NCBI RefSeq assembly: GCF_050410795.1
Contig: NZ_CP191258.1
Coordinates: forward strand, 1,488,001 to 1,552,000
Origin: Fontivita pretiosa
GTDB taxonomy: Bacteria; Planctomycetota; Phycisphaerae; Tepidisphaerales; Tepidisphaeraceae
DNA length: 64,000 nt
Direction: 5' to 3'
Under the pieces are notes generated by a model that saw only the letters and a list, made by a program, of their open reading frames with translations, did not search any database and had not been told where the DNA came from. The translations under genes were made by a program, and so were the position numbers. This document shows, piece by piece, positions 25,651-34,485 of the stretch (position 1 is the first letter of the stretch; each line of letters starts with the position of its first letter).

Positions 25651-26286
25651 TCATGCCATCGGTCGATCCCGCTCGAAGTGTACACGGCCGTTAAAGGTGC
25701 TGGCAGTGACGCAGAAGCGCCAGTCGAGCGGAAACTTCCAAAGGTCGAAGAAGATGTAGGCGGCGTCTTCTGCGGCGCAGCGCGCGTCGCCATGCACATA
25801 GACCTTGCGGAAACAGTCGAAGTAATCGACCTCGTCGCCCTCCCCTTTGATGCGAAACTCGGGATGATCCCTGAGCCAGAAAAACCCGCTGCGATCGCGC
25901 AGGATTCTGGCGGCTTCGGGTTTGGAAAGCGTCTGTTTGGGCAGGTCCAGACAGAACCACTTTGGCTCGAAGGCGAACTGCACATACCGCAAATGCGGGC
26001 CGTCCGGGCCGATCGGATCCACTTCCTGCTGCGAGGGAACCGTCACTCGCGTTCCTCCGCAGATCTCCTCATCCGTAGCACTCAAGGCCGAGTCGTCCGC
26101 CAGCACCAGCACCAGGTCCTGTGCGGCTTCCAGGTGCTGCGGATCGTCGCGGTTCTCAGACGAATCCTCATTGAAGATGATGAATGATCGGCCGTGCCGC
26201 TCGATCAGGGCGCGGTGGTGCATCAACTTCAGATATCGCGCGAACTGATCCACGCGGCGTTCGCGCAGGTCATGCAAGTCGATCAT
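25651..26286 (-). CDS. hypothetical protein, last gene of a minus-strand cluster
   Basis: A 211-residue soluble protein with no signal peptide or membrane segment. It is rich in Asp, Arg and aromatic residues, for example VQFAFEPKWFCLDLPKQTLS and AAYIFFDLWKFPLDWRFCVTAST. I do not recognise a family. Its ATG overlaps the stop of a 31-codon ORF (ATGA at 26286-26283), which suggests coupling. It lies downstream of UroD-like, PIG-L and glycosyltransferase genes on the same strand and may be the last gene of that operon. Confidence 0.65.
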   Translation of the reverse strand: MIDLHDLRERRVDQFARYLKLMHHRALIERHGRSFIIFNEDSSENRDDPQHLEAAQDLVLVLADDSALSATDEEICGGTRVTVPSQQEVDPIGPDGPHLRYVQFAFEPKWFCLDLPKQTLSKPEAARILRDRSGFFWLRDHPEFRIKGEGDEVDYFDCFRKVYVHGDARCAAEDAAYIFFDLWKFPLDWRFCVTASTFNGRVHFERDRPMA

Positions 26287-26378
26287 GGCTCCTGCTCCGG
26301 GGGCGGCGGAAAGATCTGCTTTCCAGCGCGCGTGATGATGAAGTCGCCTCGCTTCCAGGTGAACCTGTCCAGGCGCAT
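26283..26378 (-). CDS. 31-residue ORF coupled to the downstream hypothetical gene
   Basis: Starts at the ATG at 26378 and encodes MRLDRFTWKRGDFIITRAGK followed by QIFPPPPEQEP. The stop TGA shares bases with the next ATG (ATGA). A 17-base tandem repeat covers the start. It is short enough to be chance, but the amphipathic sequence and the exact ATGA overlap are suggestive. It could be a leader peptide or a small real protein. Confidence 0.45.
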   Translation of the reverse strand: MRLDRFTWKRGDFIITRAGKQIFPPPPEQEP

Positions 26379-26410
26379 GGTCCGTTCAGGCGCATGGTCC
26401 GTTCAGGCGC
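26370..26410. repeat. 17-base tandem repeat
   Basis: The unit CAGGCGCATGGTCCGTT occurs at 26370-26386 and 26387-26403, followed by a partial third copy (CAGGCGC). Each full copy carries one minus-strand ATG, but in different frames. It spans the start of the 31-codon ORF. Confidence 0.9.
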
Positions 26411-26428
26411 GGCAGCAGGTAGAGCGAC

Positions 26429-27481
26429 TTACCCCAGGCTGCCCAACTCGTGGATGGTTTCGTACATGGCCACGATTTTTCGCGTGGAGGTGATGGGTTG
26501 GAAGTTGTGACACGGCGCACAGATCCACCGCGCACCGCGGTAGATCTCGATGCTCTGTCGCACCTCGTCGATCACGTCCTGCTCGCTGCCGAACGAAAGC
26601 GTCTGCTGATTGTCGATCGAGCCGTGGAAGATGACGTACTGGCCAAAGTCTCGCACCAGGCTCTGGCGATCCATGCCGGGGCATCGCCACTGGATTGGGT
26701 TGAGCAACTCAATGCCGACGCGATCGATCAGATCGGGCAGAAAGATCCGCGCGGCCCCGTCGGTGTGATACATGATGTGAATACCGAAGCGCCTTGCCAG
26801 TTCCGCCATGCGGATCTGATTGGGCAGGAGGAATCGGCGATACGTCTGAAGGCTGATGAGCGGTCCGGTCTGCCCGCCGAGGTCTTCGGCGATGTAGGTG
26901 ACGTCGATCTTTCCACCGCCCGCTTCGAAGCTGCGTTTCAGAAGTTCGTAGTGGAAGTCGAACAGATGCCCCAGAGCCGCGTCAACGATTTCGGGATGGA
27001 TCACCAGGTCCTCGAACGCCTGCTCCAGCCCGCGCATCCGAGCGTAGAGCAGGAAAGGCTCGTAGCTGCCGACGCTGATCATGCGGCAACCGTCGTCGCT
27101 CGCCAGCGCGTCGGTGATCGGCGAGTAGTCGAAGTCGTCGGGGCTGGGCCAGCGGTGGTGATGGACATCGGCCGGATCCCGCGCCGCAGCCAGCGGGTGA
27201 TACACCGCCTCGCGGTACACGCCGTTGGGATACGGCATCATCCGGTAGCGCACGCCCCACAGGTCCGCCTGCGGATCATCGGGGTGATGCGGCAATTTCC
27301 ATTTCGGCCCGACATGCCGACGCGCGTCGATGTGCAGCTTGCGGAACAAACTCTCCGTATCGGCGCAGCCCAAGTCACGCAGCAGTCGATCCGTAACCTC
27401 CGCCGTAGCCTGGTAGTCGGTGGGAATTCGATCCGGCTGCTTGCCGTTGAGCAGGCAAAGCCATCGTTCCCGCGGTGTCAT
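26429..27481 (-). CDS. uroporphyrinogen decarboxylase (URO-D) family protein
   Basis: A 350-residue TIM-barrel protein starting MTPRERWLCLLNGKQPDRIPTDY, the usual opening of the UroD/MtaA methyltransferase superfamily. Other marks are ISVGSYEPFLLYARMRGLEQAFEDLVIHPEIV, MYHTDGAARIFLPDLIDRVGIELLNPIQWRCPGMD (a His-containing strand that holds zinc in MtaA), and the C-terminal WICAPCHNFQP, where a cysteine is expected in methyltransferases. The HxxD and late Cys suggest a corrinoid- or sugar-related methyltransferase-like protein rather than haem synthesis. In planctomycetes this large family often sits beside carbohydrate genes. Confidence 0.85.
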   Translation of the reverse strand: MTPRERWLCLLNGKQPDRIPTDYQATAEVTDRLLRDLGCADTESLFRKLHIDARRHVGPKWKLPHHPDDPQADLWGVRYRMMPYPNGVYREAVYHPLAAARDPADVHHHRWPSPDDFDYSPITDALASDDGCRMISVGSYEPFLLYARMRGLEQAFEDLVIHPEIVDAALGHLFDFHYELLKRSFEAGGGKIDVTYIAEDLGGQTGPLISLQTYRRFLLPNQIRMAELARRFGIHIMYHTDGAARIFLPDLIDRVGIELLNPIQWRCPGMDRQSLVRDFGQYVIFHGSIDNQQTLSFGSEQDVIDEVRQSIEIYRGARWICAPCHNFQPITSTRKIVAMYETIHELGSLG

Positions 27482-27547
27482 GGCGTTTGTTCTGCCTCCG
27501 GATGCGCCCAGTAGCGCGGTACGACGGGCGATGCGCACGCCAACCCG

Positions 27548-28216
27548 CTACACGAGCTGATCAATCCCTGCAAACCCCAGCACTTCGTGCGAGAAGAACG
27601 GCTCGGCGAACTTCGTGCCGATCCGGCCGCCGAAGTAGGCGCACAGGTTCCGCACCATGTCGGGAACCTCGCTCGTGGGGAACTGGGTTTTGTAGGCGGC
27701 GATGGCGCGCATCTTCTTCTCGATCTGGTCGCTGATGTCGATGCAGAAGCTGGGCAGCAGGTTCATCCGCAGGTGCGTGCAGAAATAGTAGATGATCCGC
27801 TTGGGATACCACGGCTCGCCGGGGATCGAGCTTTTCGTGAGCTTGGCATCGAAGCGGGCATCTTCGGCGATGCGCGTCGTCGCGACATGGTCGGGATGCG
27901 CATCGACCGGATAAGGCACGAACAGGATATTGGGCCGATGAACCCGGATCGCGGCCGCGAGCTTGTGGCGCGATTCGAGGTTATGAACCACCTGGCGGTT
28001 GGGCAGGCCCAGCAGCGAACGCTCGACGCCCAGGATCGCCGCTGCTTCGGCGGACTCGCGGGCGCGCGTCTCGACCGATCCGAACGGCGTCGGCTCGCCA
28101 TTGGTCATGTCCAGCAGATGCACGCGATGTCCCTGCGCCGCCAGCCGGGCGATCGTGCCGCCCATGCCAAGCTCCTGATCGTCCGGATGCGGGCCTATGA
28201 CGAGAATCGAAAGCAT
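27548..28216 (-). CDS. PIG-L / LmbE family deacetylase
   Basis: A 222-residue zinc N-deacetylase starting MLSILVIGPHPDDQELGMGGT. The HPDD motif at 9-12 and AHPDHV near 118 supply the metal ligands. GlcNAc-derived sugars are the usual substrates in mycothiol, bacillithiol or GPI pathways. The length and the VERSLLGLPNRQVV segment resemble BshB1-like proteins. The adjacent glycosyltransferase does not look like BshA, so a bacillithiol assignment is not supported. It is spaced 66 bases from both neighbours in the same-strand cluster. Confidence 0.9.
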   Translation of the reverse strand: MLSILVIGPHPDDQELGMGGTIARLAAQGHRVHLLDMTNGEPTPFGSVETRARESAEAAAILGVERSLLGLPNRQVVHNLESRHKLAAAIRVHRPNILFVPYPVDAHPDHVATTRIAEDARFDAKLTKSSIPGEPWYPKRIIYYFCTHLRMNLLPSFCIDISDQIEKKMRAIAAYKTQFPTSEVPDMVRNLCAYFGGRIGTKFAEPFFSHEVLGFAGIDQLV

Positions 28217-28282
28217 CTTTGATGAAACGGCAGATGAACACCGACCGGGCAAGCCCGTTTATCGCCCGTGTTCATCGCTTGC

Positions 28283-29428
28283 CTATTGCTGGCGATAGAC
28301 CTCTTCCAGCGCTTCGACCATCACCTTTGCATCGAAGCGCTTCAGCGCGAATTCACGGCCCGCGGCGCCCATCGAGCGGCGAAGCGACTCGTCCTGCATC
28401 AGCTTCGCGATCGCATCGGCGAGCCTGGCCTTATCGAACGGCGGCAGCAGAAAGCCAGTCTGCCCGTCGATCAGGGCTTCGCGGTTGCCATCGATATCGT
28501 AGGTGATGACCGGGCACCCCGCCAGCGCGCCCTGCGGCAACGCCCGGGCCAATCCCTCGCGCCGCGACGGGTGCACCAGCACGTCCATCGCGTTGGCCAG
28601 TTCCGGAATCCTCGTCGGCGGGACCAGACCCGTGAGGATGAAGCGATCGCCCAGCTTCATCTCGGAGATTCGGCGCTGGAACTGCGGGCGAAGCAGTCCA
28701 TCACCCACCCACATGAACCGCAGGTTGGGGAATCGCGCGCACAGCTCCGGCGCCAGGTCCAGCAGATCCTCATGCCCCTTCAGATAAAACAGCCGCGCGA
28801 TCGTGCCGAACACGACATGCTCATCGCCCAGGCCAAGCTGTTGACGAACCTGCCGACGGGGCACGGGCGGCTGGAGGAACGGGCGAGTCTCCATGCCGCT
28901 GTAAACGGTAACGTACTGCTGCGGCCGGCCGATTCCCGCCGCCAGCGACTGCTCGCGCATGGCGTCGGCGACACAGACGATCCTGTGCGTGATCGGCGCC
29001 GTCTTGCGCTCGAGCATCTCATAGAACCTGTTGACGATCCGCGAGGTGGATGCCGTGAATGCCAGCCCGTGGATCGTGTGCACGATGAACGGGCAGCCGG
29101 CACGGTGCGCCGCCCACCGTCCGATGATGCCGGCCTTGCTGGAGTGGGTGTGGACGACATCCGGCTTCAGTTCCCGCAGTCGCGCGATCAGCCGCCTGCA
29201 GGTTTTGAAATCGCGCAGCGGATGGATCGAGCGGCGCATCTCGTCGATGACTTCCACGCGATACCCGTAGCCGATTGCGCGATCGAGCAGCGATCCTTCC
29301 GGCCCAATCGGCGGGCCGGTGATCAGCGTAACCTCATGCCCGCGATCGTGCTGTCCCTGACAGGAAAGCAGCGTGTTTTCCTGCGCGCCGCCGATGATCA
29401 GACGGGTGATGATGTGCACGATCTTCAT
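28283..29428 (-). CDS. glycosyltransferase family 4 protein
   Basis: A 381-residue GT-B fold retaining glycosyltransferase. The N-terminus MKIVHIITRLIIGGAQENTLL and the THSSKAGIIGRWAAHRAG segment are typical of GT4. The C-terminal donor site includes LVHPSRREGLARALPQGALAGCPVITYDIDGNREAL, with the EX7E-type region. It is likely to add a sugar to a lipid carrier or glycan. It is the first gene of a minus-strand cluster with PIG-L, UroD-like and two unknown ORFs, so a modified amino sugar might be the product. That link is inference. Confidence 0.92.
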   Translation of the reverse strand: MKIVHIITRLIIGGAQENTLLSCQGQHDRGHEVTLITGPPIGPEGSLLDRAIGYGYRVEVIDEMRRSIHPLRDFKTCRRLIARLRELKPDVVHTHSSKAGIIGRWAAHRAGCPFIVHTIHGLAFTASTSRIVNRFYEMLERKTAPITHRIVCVADAMREQSLAAGIGRPQQYVTVYSGMETRPFLQPPVPRRQVRQQLGLGDEHVVFGTIARLFYLKGHEDLLDLAPELCARFPNLRFMWVGDGLLRPQFQRRISEMKLGDRFILTGLVPPTRIPELANAMDVLVHPSRREGLARALPQGALAGCPVITYDIDGNREALIDGQTGFLLPPFDKARLADAIAKLMQDESLRRSMGAAGREFALKRFDAKVMVEALEEVYRQQ

Positions 29429-29607
29429 GCAGACCCTGGCCCCTACAACATAGTAGCGCGCTGATGCTCAGGGAAGACAGCACAACGCCGCCGATCGACC
29501 CGCGGCGCCGCGGCTCACGAAGACGCCGCCCGCGGCGGCCATCGGAAGCCTGCTGCGTGTGCGAATGTTGAAGTTGCGGTAATGCTTGCCTGAAGCGGTC
29601 GCATCGT

Positions 29608-30807
29608 CTACTTCAACCGCGTATCGCTGTTGCCGATACCGCGTAGGGCCAGCCTCAAAGCGTCCACGTTGCTGGCCAGGCGCTGCGCTTCGTTCACGTC
29701 GATGATTTGCTTCTGGAACAGCTCGGTCAGGTGCTGGTCGAAGCTCTGGCTGCCAGCTTCCTTGTTGCCGATGCAGCTCTTGAGCTTGTCAAACTCTCCG
29801 TCGAGGATGTACTTCTTGACCAGCGGCGTGTTCATCATGATCTCGACGACCGGAACGCGCCCCTTGCCGTCGCGGCGCTTGGCCAGGCGCTGGCAGATCA
29901 CCGCGTTGAGGTTCATGGCAAGCTGTTGCTGCTGAAGGTCCTTCATGTTCGGATCGAACAGCGAGACCAGACGCTGCACGGTCGTCCAGGCGTTGGTGGC
30001 GTGAATGCTGGTGAAGACCAGGTGTCCGGTGTCGGCGGCCTTCAGCGCCGTAGTCAGCGAAAACGTATCGCGAATCTCGCCGATCAGGATCGTGTCCGGA
30101 TCCTGTCGCATCATCGCCCGCAGGGCGTATTCATAGCTTTCGGAGTCCGTGCCGACCTCCACCTGCGAGACCAGGGCCTTGGCGTTGTCATGCTGGTATT
30201 CGATCGGGTCCTCGACCGTGATGATCCGCTCGGCGCGAGTGCGGTTGATCTTGCCAACCAGCGCCGCCAGTGTCGTGGATTTGCCCGACCCGGTCGTGCC
30301 CGAGACGATCACGATTCCGCGGTGGAAATCGGCCAGGCTCTCGACCTGAGGCGGCAGGTTCAATTCCTGGAAACTTGGGATTTTGGTCACGATACGTCGC
30401 ATCGTGATCGCGTACTTTTCACGGCTGTGAAAGATGCTGGTACGGAAGCGCGCCTGCCCCGGCAGCGTGTAGGCCACGTCCACCGAGCCGCGGTGGTCAA
30501 GAGTGTGGCGGCGTTCCTGAGGCTCGCCCTGGGCGTTGAGGATCGTGTCCACGTACTCTTTCATCGCCTCATCGTCGGGCGGGGGGCAGTCCAGGAACCG
30601 GGCGCGGCCGTCCACGCGGATCATCGGCGTGGAACCGGCCTGAAGGTGCAGGTCCGATCCCTTCACCTTGATCACGGTCTTGAGAAAGTCGTGTAGCGTG
30701 AGGCGACGCTCCTCAACATGAATCTGCGGCTGGGGGGTGTCGCGATCGATATCGGCGTTTTCCTTGATGTCGTTGATGTCAGACGCGTTAGTGGTGATGC
30801 TGGACAT
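29608..30807 (-). CDS. PilT/PilU-type twitching ATPase
   Basis: A 399-residue secretion ATPase. The start is the ATG at 30807; a longer frame adds fifteen poor residues. A 30-residue hydrophilic leader precedes the PilT-like N-domain (LTLHDFLKTVIKVKGSDLHLQAGSTP). Walker A is SGTTGSGKSTT at 169-179, followed by ITVEDPIEYQHD (Asp box), LIGEIRD (Walker B) and TGHLVFTSIHATNA (His box). There is no zinc tetracysteine, so it is a retraction-type ATPase. It resembles PilU more than the PilT at 59061. It lies 23 kb from the main pilus locus, alone. Confidence 0.92.
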   Translation of the reverse strand: MSSITTNASDINDIKENADIDRDTPQPQIHVEERRLTLHDFLKTVIKVKGSDLHLQAGSTPMIRVDGRARFLDCPPPDDEAMKEYVDTILNAQGEPQERRHTLDHRGSVDVAYTLPGQARFRTSIFHSREKYAITMRRIVTKIPSFQELNLPPQVESLADFHRGIVIVSGTTGSGKSTTLAALVGKINRTRAERIITVEDPIEYQHDNAKALVSQVEVGTDSESYEYALRAMMRQDPDTILIGEIRDTFSLTTALKAADTGHLVFTSIHATNAWTTVQRLVSLFDPNMKDLQQQQLAMNLNAVICQRLAKRRDGKGRVPVVEIMMNTPLVKKYILDGEFDKLKSCIGNKEAGSQSFDQHLTELFQKQIIDVNEAQRLASNVDALRLALRGIGNSDTRLK

Positions 30808-31003
30808 ACCGCTTGTACCTCGGAAGCACCTCGGGTGAGCCTCGACGAACAACCGCTGGGGGCGGGAATTCGGGCAAGCACGCCGACGACCACGCCATCT
30901 GTGATCGTCACGTGGCCATCATTATGCGTGTCGAGGGGGCGTTTGGCAACGATCAAGTCGATGCGTTTGGCAACGACCGAGTGGCTGCTACACTTGGGCA
31001 GCG

Positions 31004-31819
31004 ATGAACAGTCCCGCAAAGCCCCGTGCCCTGATCCTCCGCACCGCCGGCACCAACTGTGACCGCGAGACGGCTCATGCCTTCGAGCTGGCCGGCGCCA
31101 TCAGCGTCAGCCTGCACCTCAACCGCCTGCTGGAGAATCCACGATTGCTGGACCAATACCAGATTCTGGCGATTCCCGGCGGCTTCAGCTACGGCGATGA
31201 CATCGCCGCCGGGCGAATCTTCGCCAACCAGATCATGCATCATCTGCACGATGCCCTGCACGACTTTGTTGCCGCGGGTAAGCCGATCATCGGGATCTGC
31301 AACGGATTCCAGGTGCTGGTGAAGACGGATCTTCTTCCGGGATTGAAGCTGGAGGGCGGCAGGCAGCAACTGTGCACGCTTACCTACAACGACTGCGGGC
31401 GATTCGTCGATCGGTGGGTTCGGCTGGCGCCGCGCAGCCGCCGATGCATCTGGACCGCCGGACTGCGCGATCCGATCGAGTTGCCCGTGGCGCATGGCGA
31501 GGGCAAGTTTGTGCCGCGTGATGCGGCTGTCCGCCAGGCCCTTTGGGACAACGATCTGGTGGCCCTGGTCTACGCCCGGGCCGATGGGACGCCCGCTGGC
31601 GGGGCCTTTCCTGACAATCCCAACGGCAGTGTGGATGACATCGCCGGAGTCTGCGATCCAAGCGGCCTGGTCTTTGGGCTGATGCCCCATCCGGAGCGTT
31701 TTCTTACGCTGCTGGAGCATCCTGCGTGGTCGCGGATGCCCGGCGGGTGTGGCAAACTGTCGCAGCCAGGACAAGGTTCGGCGATCTTCCGCAATGCGGT
31801 TGTCCATGTAAATTCCTGA
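31004..31819 (+). CDS. purQ: phosphoribosylformylglycinamidine synthase, glutaminase subunit PurQ
   Basis: Class I glutamine amidotransferase of 271 residues that feeds ammonia to PurL in step four of purine synthesis. ALILRTAGTNCDRETAHAFELAG is the family start. PGGFSYGDDIAAGRIFANQI is specific to PurQ. The nucleophile is C99 in GICNGFQVL, and the His/Glu pair is in GLMPHPERF near the C-terminus. It is a little longer than the small PurQ type (~227) because of an insertion around 130-160. Neither purL nor purS is adjacent. Confidence 0.94.
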   Translation: MNSPAKPRALILRTAGTNCDRETAHAFELAGAISVSLHLNRLLENPRLLDQYQILAIPGGFSYGDDIAAGRIFANQIMHHLHDALHDFVAAGKPIIGICNGFQVLVKTDLLPGLKLEGGRQQLCTLTYNDCGRFVDRWVRLAPRSRRCIWTAGLRDPIELPVAHGEGKFVPRDAAVRQALWDNDLVALVYARADGTPAGGAFPDNPNGSVDDIAGVCDPSGLVFGLMPHPERFLTLLEHPAWSRMPGGCGKLSQPGQGSAIFRNAVVHVNS

Positions 31820-32172
31820 TCATTCATGGTTTATGGAAAATTACGGAGGGCATGCGGCGCGACTCGGCGATCAACGGACGTGTCGCCAGAACCTAACGCA
31901 CTTGATTCCCGACCGGTCTTGTGGACAGGATATGGCAGTTTTGCCGATTGTGCTGTCTGTGAGTCCGGGCCTAGGATTGTATCGGACTTGCGGGGCGGCT
32001 GTGGACGCCGCTCCACCACAGCTTCACAAACGTCAGCCCGACGGGAACCTTCGGGGCCAAGACCGATCCCGTTTCCGGGCAGGATCAGCTTAATCAACCG
32101 TACGCTCCGGACCACGGCACTCAGCTTGGCATGAACCGTTCGGTTCGGAACGCACAGGGAAAGGACCCACGC
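31820..32172 (+). promoter_or_regulatory. promoter and leader region of the outer-membrane protein gene
   Basis: About 350 bases without a convincing gene. TTGTGC at 31948-31953, followed 18 bases later by TAGGAT, is a candidate promoter. The ~170-base leader ends with GGAAAGGA eight bases before the ATG at 32173, a good ribosome-binding site. No known riboswitch core was seen. Confidence 0.35.
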
Positions 32173-32670
32173 ATGTTGCGTAAACTCATCGTTGTCGGCA
32201 CGATCGCTTTGCTGCCGACGCTGGCCATGGCCGTGCCTCAGGCGCGGGACTGGGAGCTGACGCTCAGCGGTACTGGTGGCAGCGATACTGACTTCGAGGC
32301 CACCAGCTTCGGTGCCGAGGGCGAGTTGGGCTACTACGCTGTCGAGAACCTGGAGCTGTACCTGCGTCAGGCCATCAGCTATGCCGATGCTGAGGGGACT
32401 GACTCGACGTGGGATGGCTCCACCCGTGTCGGTGCCGCCTACAACTTCGCCCTCTCGGATGATTGGCGACCGTATGCCGGTGCAAACATCGGCTACCGCT
32501 ATGGCGACCTGACTGACGACTCCTGGATCGCCGGGCTCGAAGCCGGTTTGAAGTACTACGTCAACACCACGACCTTCGTCTTCGGACAGGTCGGGTATGA
32601 CTTCCTGCTGGAAGAGAGCTTTGGCGATGGCGTGTGGGTCTACTCGCTGGGTATCGGCTTCAACTTCTAA
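32173..32670 (+). CDS. small outer-membrane beta-barrel protein
   Basis: A 165-residue protein with a clear signal peptide (MLRKLIVVGTIALLPTLAMA, cleaved before VPQ). The rest alternates polar and hydrophobic residues in strands ending in aromatic residues, such as YYAVENLELYLRQAI, YRPYAGANIGYRYG-like sequence, FVFGQVGYDFLL and VYSLGIGFNF. It finishes on Phe, the outer-membrane insertion signal. Eight strands of an OmpA/OmpW-like barrel fit the length. The ATG at 32173 is chosen for its ribosome-binding site and signal peptide. A strong terminator follows. Possible roles are porin, adhesin or structural protein. Confidence 0.85.
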   Translation: MLRKLIVVGTIALLPTLAMAVPQARDWELTLSGTGGSDTDFEATSFGAEGELGYYAVENLELYLRQAISYADAEGTDSTWDGSTRVGAAYNFALSDDWRPYAGANIGYRYGDLTDDSWIAGLEAGLKYYVNTTTFVFGQVGYDFLLEESFGDGVWVYSLGIGFNF

Positions 32671-32723
32671 CGCCGCGAACCAGTTTGGGCCACACACGGC
32701 CAAGGCAGTTGCCAATCCTTCTG

Positions 32724-32759
32724 GAAGCCCGGGGAGCAAGCTCCCCGGGCTTCTATTTT
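32724..32759 (+). terminator. rho-independent terminator
   Basis: A perfect 13-base-pair stem (arms GAAGCCCGGGGAG / CTCCCCGGGCTTC, loop CAAG), then TATTTTTT. It ends the outer-membrane protein transcript and lies just before the convergent TauE/SafE gene. The stem resembles the terminator at 23498. Confidence 0.95.
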
Positions 32760-32771
32760 TTCCAAATCGCT

Positions 32772-33317
32772 TTAGCTTTCCACAAACGGCGCCGGCTGAA
32801 CCGTGGCAGGCGGGGTTGCACCGGCGGCGCCGTTCAACCATTTGGCCAGCACGAACACCCCCACGCACAACACCAGCACCAGCCCCGCCAGCAACACGTT
32901 ACGTCCCACGGCCTCGCGGTTGACCGCACTGAAAACCGTGTACCCGGCCACGTAGGTGAGCATGAACCCGAACACCAGCTTCAGATGGTCCTGGCTGGCC
33001 TTGCCGATGGCGTTGGCCAGCCACCCGCCAAAGTACGAGCCAGCGGCAAACCCGACGGCAATCGTCAGCGCCATGATCAGCTCTTTTCTGCTGAGCGCGC
33101 CTTCCTGGTAGTAGCGAATGACCGCCGGCAGCGTCACCGGCGGGATCATCACCGCCAGGCTCATCCCGTGCGCCTGTGTCTGCGACAAGCCCAGTGCCAG
33201 GACCATGATCGGGATCATGATCGCGCCGCCTCCCAGCCCCATCAGGCCGGAAAACACCCCGACGAACACCCCAAAGCCGATCAACACCATTGGATTGGTG
33301 GCAAAGCCGGACATCAT
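32772..33317 (-). CDS. TauE/SafE (TSUP) family membrane protein, short form
   Basis: A 181-residue membrane protein, start near MMSGFATNPMVLIGFGVFVGVFSGLMGLGGG. The GLMGLGGGAIMIPIMVLALGLSQTQAHG motif is the TSUP-family hallmark. About five to six hydrophobic segments are visible, whereas full-length sulfite exporters have eight or more, so this looks like a half-size member. The transported substrate (sulfite, sulfoacetate or other organosulfur anion) is unknown. It ends with a proline-rich tail, 12 bases from the opposite-strand terminator. Confidence 0.85.
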   Translation of the reverse strand: MMSGFATNPMVLIGFGVFVGVFSGLMGLGGGAIMIPIMVLALGLSQTQAHGMSLAVMIPPVTLPAVIRYYQEGALSRKELIMALTIAVGFAAGSYFGGWLANAIGKASQDHLKLVFGFMLTYVAGYTVFSAVNREAVGRNVLLAGLVLVLCVGVFVLAKWLNGAAGATPPATVQPAPFVES

Positions 33318-33398
33318 CGCAGATTCCTCGAAAAACATGGGAGATTGACCGCACGGCAAGCGATCACGGGCACGCCGCCGCTGCCTGCGGCCGCCAGA

Positions 33399-34373
33399 CT
33401 ACCGCCGCGCCGTGGCCAGAAACAGCGCCGGGCCCGTGGCACTGGGCTCCGGCGACAGCGGCTGGACCTGCACGTCGCTGAAGCCGGCCTGGCAAAGCTG
33501 CCTTTGGATGAACTCCGGGGCCAGGCCGGCATGCACCTGCCCCATCTGCCGGCGGAAATCGTCGCGATCGTGGGGCAACAGGTCCACGATCACCAGCCGC
33601 CCGCGAGGCTTGAGGATACGCCTGGCCTGTGACAGCACCGGCGCGATCTCAGGGATGTAGCTGAGCACCAGGATCAGCATCGCCGCGTCGCAGCTCTGGT
33701 CTGCCAGCGGGATCGCGCCAAGGTCAGCGCGAAGCAGCGCGACATTGGGCTGATCGGCCAGCCGCCGCCGCGCGGCGCGCAGCATCGCCCCGGAGCTGTC
33801 CACGCCGATGACGTGCTTGACGTGCCTGGCCAGGGCGGCGGCGACCTGCCCGGTCCCGCAGCCAAGGTCGGCAACCGTGTAGTGTCGGGGAATCAGCGCC
33901 AAAAGCGCCGAGGTGGTGAACGATTCGCCGTAGAACTGGCGACGCAGCTTGTCCCATCTGGCCGCGGCGCCTGCGAAGAAGGCCTCGGCGCCGCCGGCAC
34001 GCTGCCGCAGCCGCCGCTGGAGCCGCAGCTCATCCTGGCGCACCGTCGCCCACTGCTCGGTCTGCTCGCGTGCCAGCAGCCACAGCTTCCGCGCCGCAGG
34101 CTCCAATTCGTCCAGGATCATCCGGTACAGATGGGTGGTTCCGCTGCGGCGGCTGCGCACCCACCCCTGATCGCGCAGCAGCTTCAGATGCCGGCTGACG
34201 GTGGATTGCGGCAGTTGCAGGACTTCGCAAAGTTCCGCCACGCCAAGCTCATGTCGCTCCAGCAGCCGCAGCAGCCGCAGCCGCGTCCGGTCTGCCAGCG
34301 AGTCCATCCACCCGACCAGCACTTCGGCCTTTCGCGCCGGCGAACCCGTTGCCCTTGAAGATAGCTCTTTCAT
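33399..34373 (-). CDS. ArsR-type regulator fused to a SAM-dependent methyltransferase
   Basis: A 324-residue two-domain protein. Residues about 20-100 form a winged helix (MDSLADRTRLRLLRLLERHELGVAELCEVLQLPQSTVSRHLKLLRDQGWV). Residues about 145-310 are a class I methyltransferase with motif I VADLGCGTGQVAAALA and the motif region LVLSYIPEIAPVLSQARRILKPRGRLVIVD. Such fusions occur in many bacteria, some linked to methionine/SAM metabolism and responding to S-adenosylhomocysteine. The arsenic-type cysteines are not evident. AT-rich, ATCA-containing sequence upstream (34390-34435) may hold an operator. Confidence 0.9.
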   Translation of the reverse strand: MKELSSRATGSPARKAEVLVGWMDSLADRTRLRLLRLLERHELGVAELCEVLQLPQSTVSRHLKLLRDQGWVRSRRSGTTHLYRMILDELEPAARKLWLLAREQTEQWATVRQDELRLQRRLRQRAGGAEAFFAGAAARWDKLRRQFYGESFTTSALLALIPRHYTVADLGCGTGQVAAALARHVKHVIGVDSSGAMLRAARRRLADQPNVALLRADLGAIPLADQSCDAAMLILVLSYIPEIAPVLSQARRILKPRGRLVIVDLLPHDRDDFRRQMGQVHAGLAPEFIQRQLCQAGFSDVQVQPLSPEPSATGPALFLATARR

Positions 34374-34485
34374 CCGCCCGTCCGGATCAACTGATCATGC
34401 CCAGCGCAAAGCCTATCAAACGGATGATCATTTGCCGAGCCAGCCACAACCCATGGAGTTTGCGTGGCATCGTCGGCGGGAAATC

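Noticed and set aside
28216..28283. Bacillithiol synthesis pair (BshA plus BshB1) at 27.5-29.4 kb
   Set aside because: PIG-L resembles BshB1, but the neighbouring GT4 lacks the BshA-type N-terminal motif and opens like an exopolysaccharide transferase (RLIIGGAQENT). No BshC is seen.
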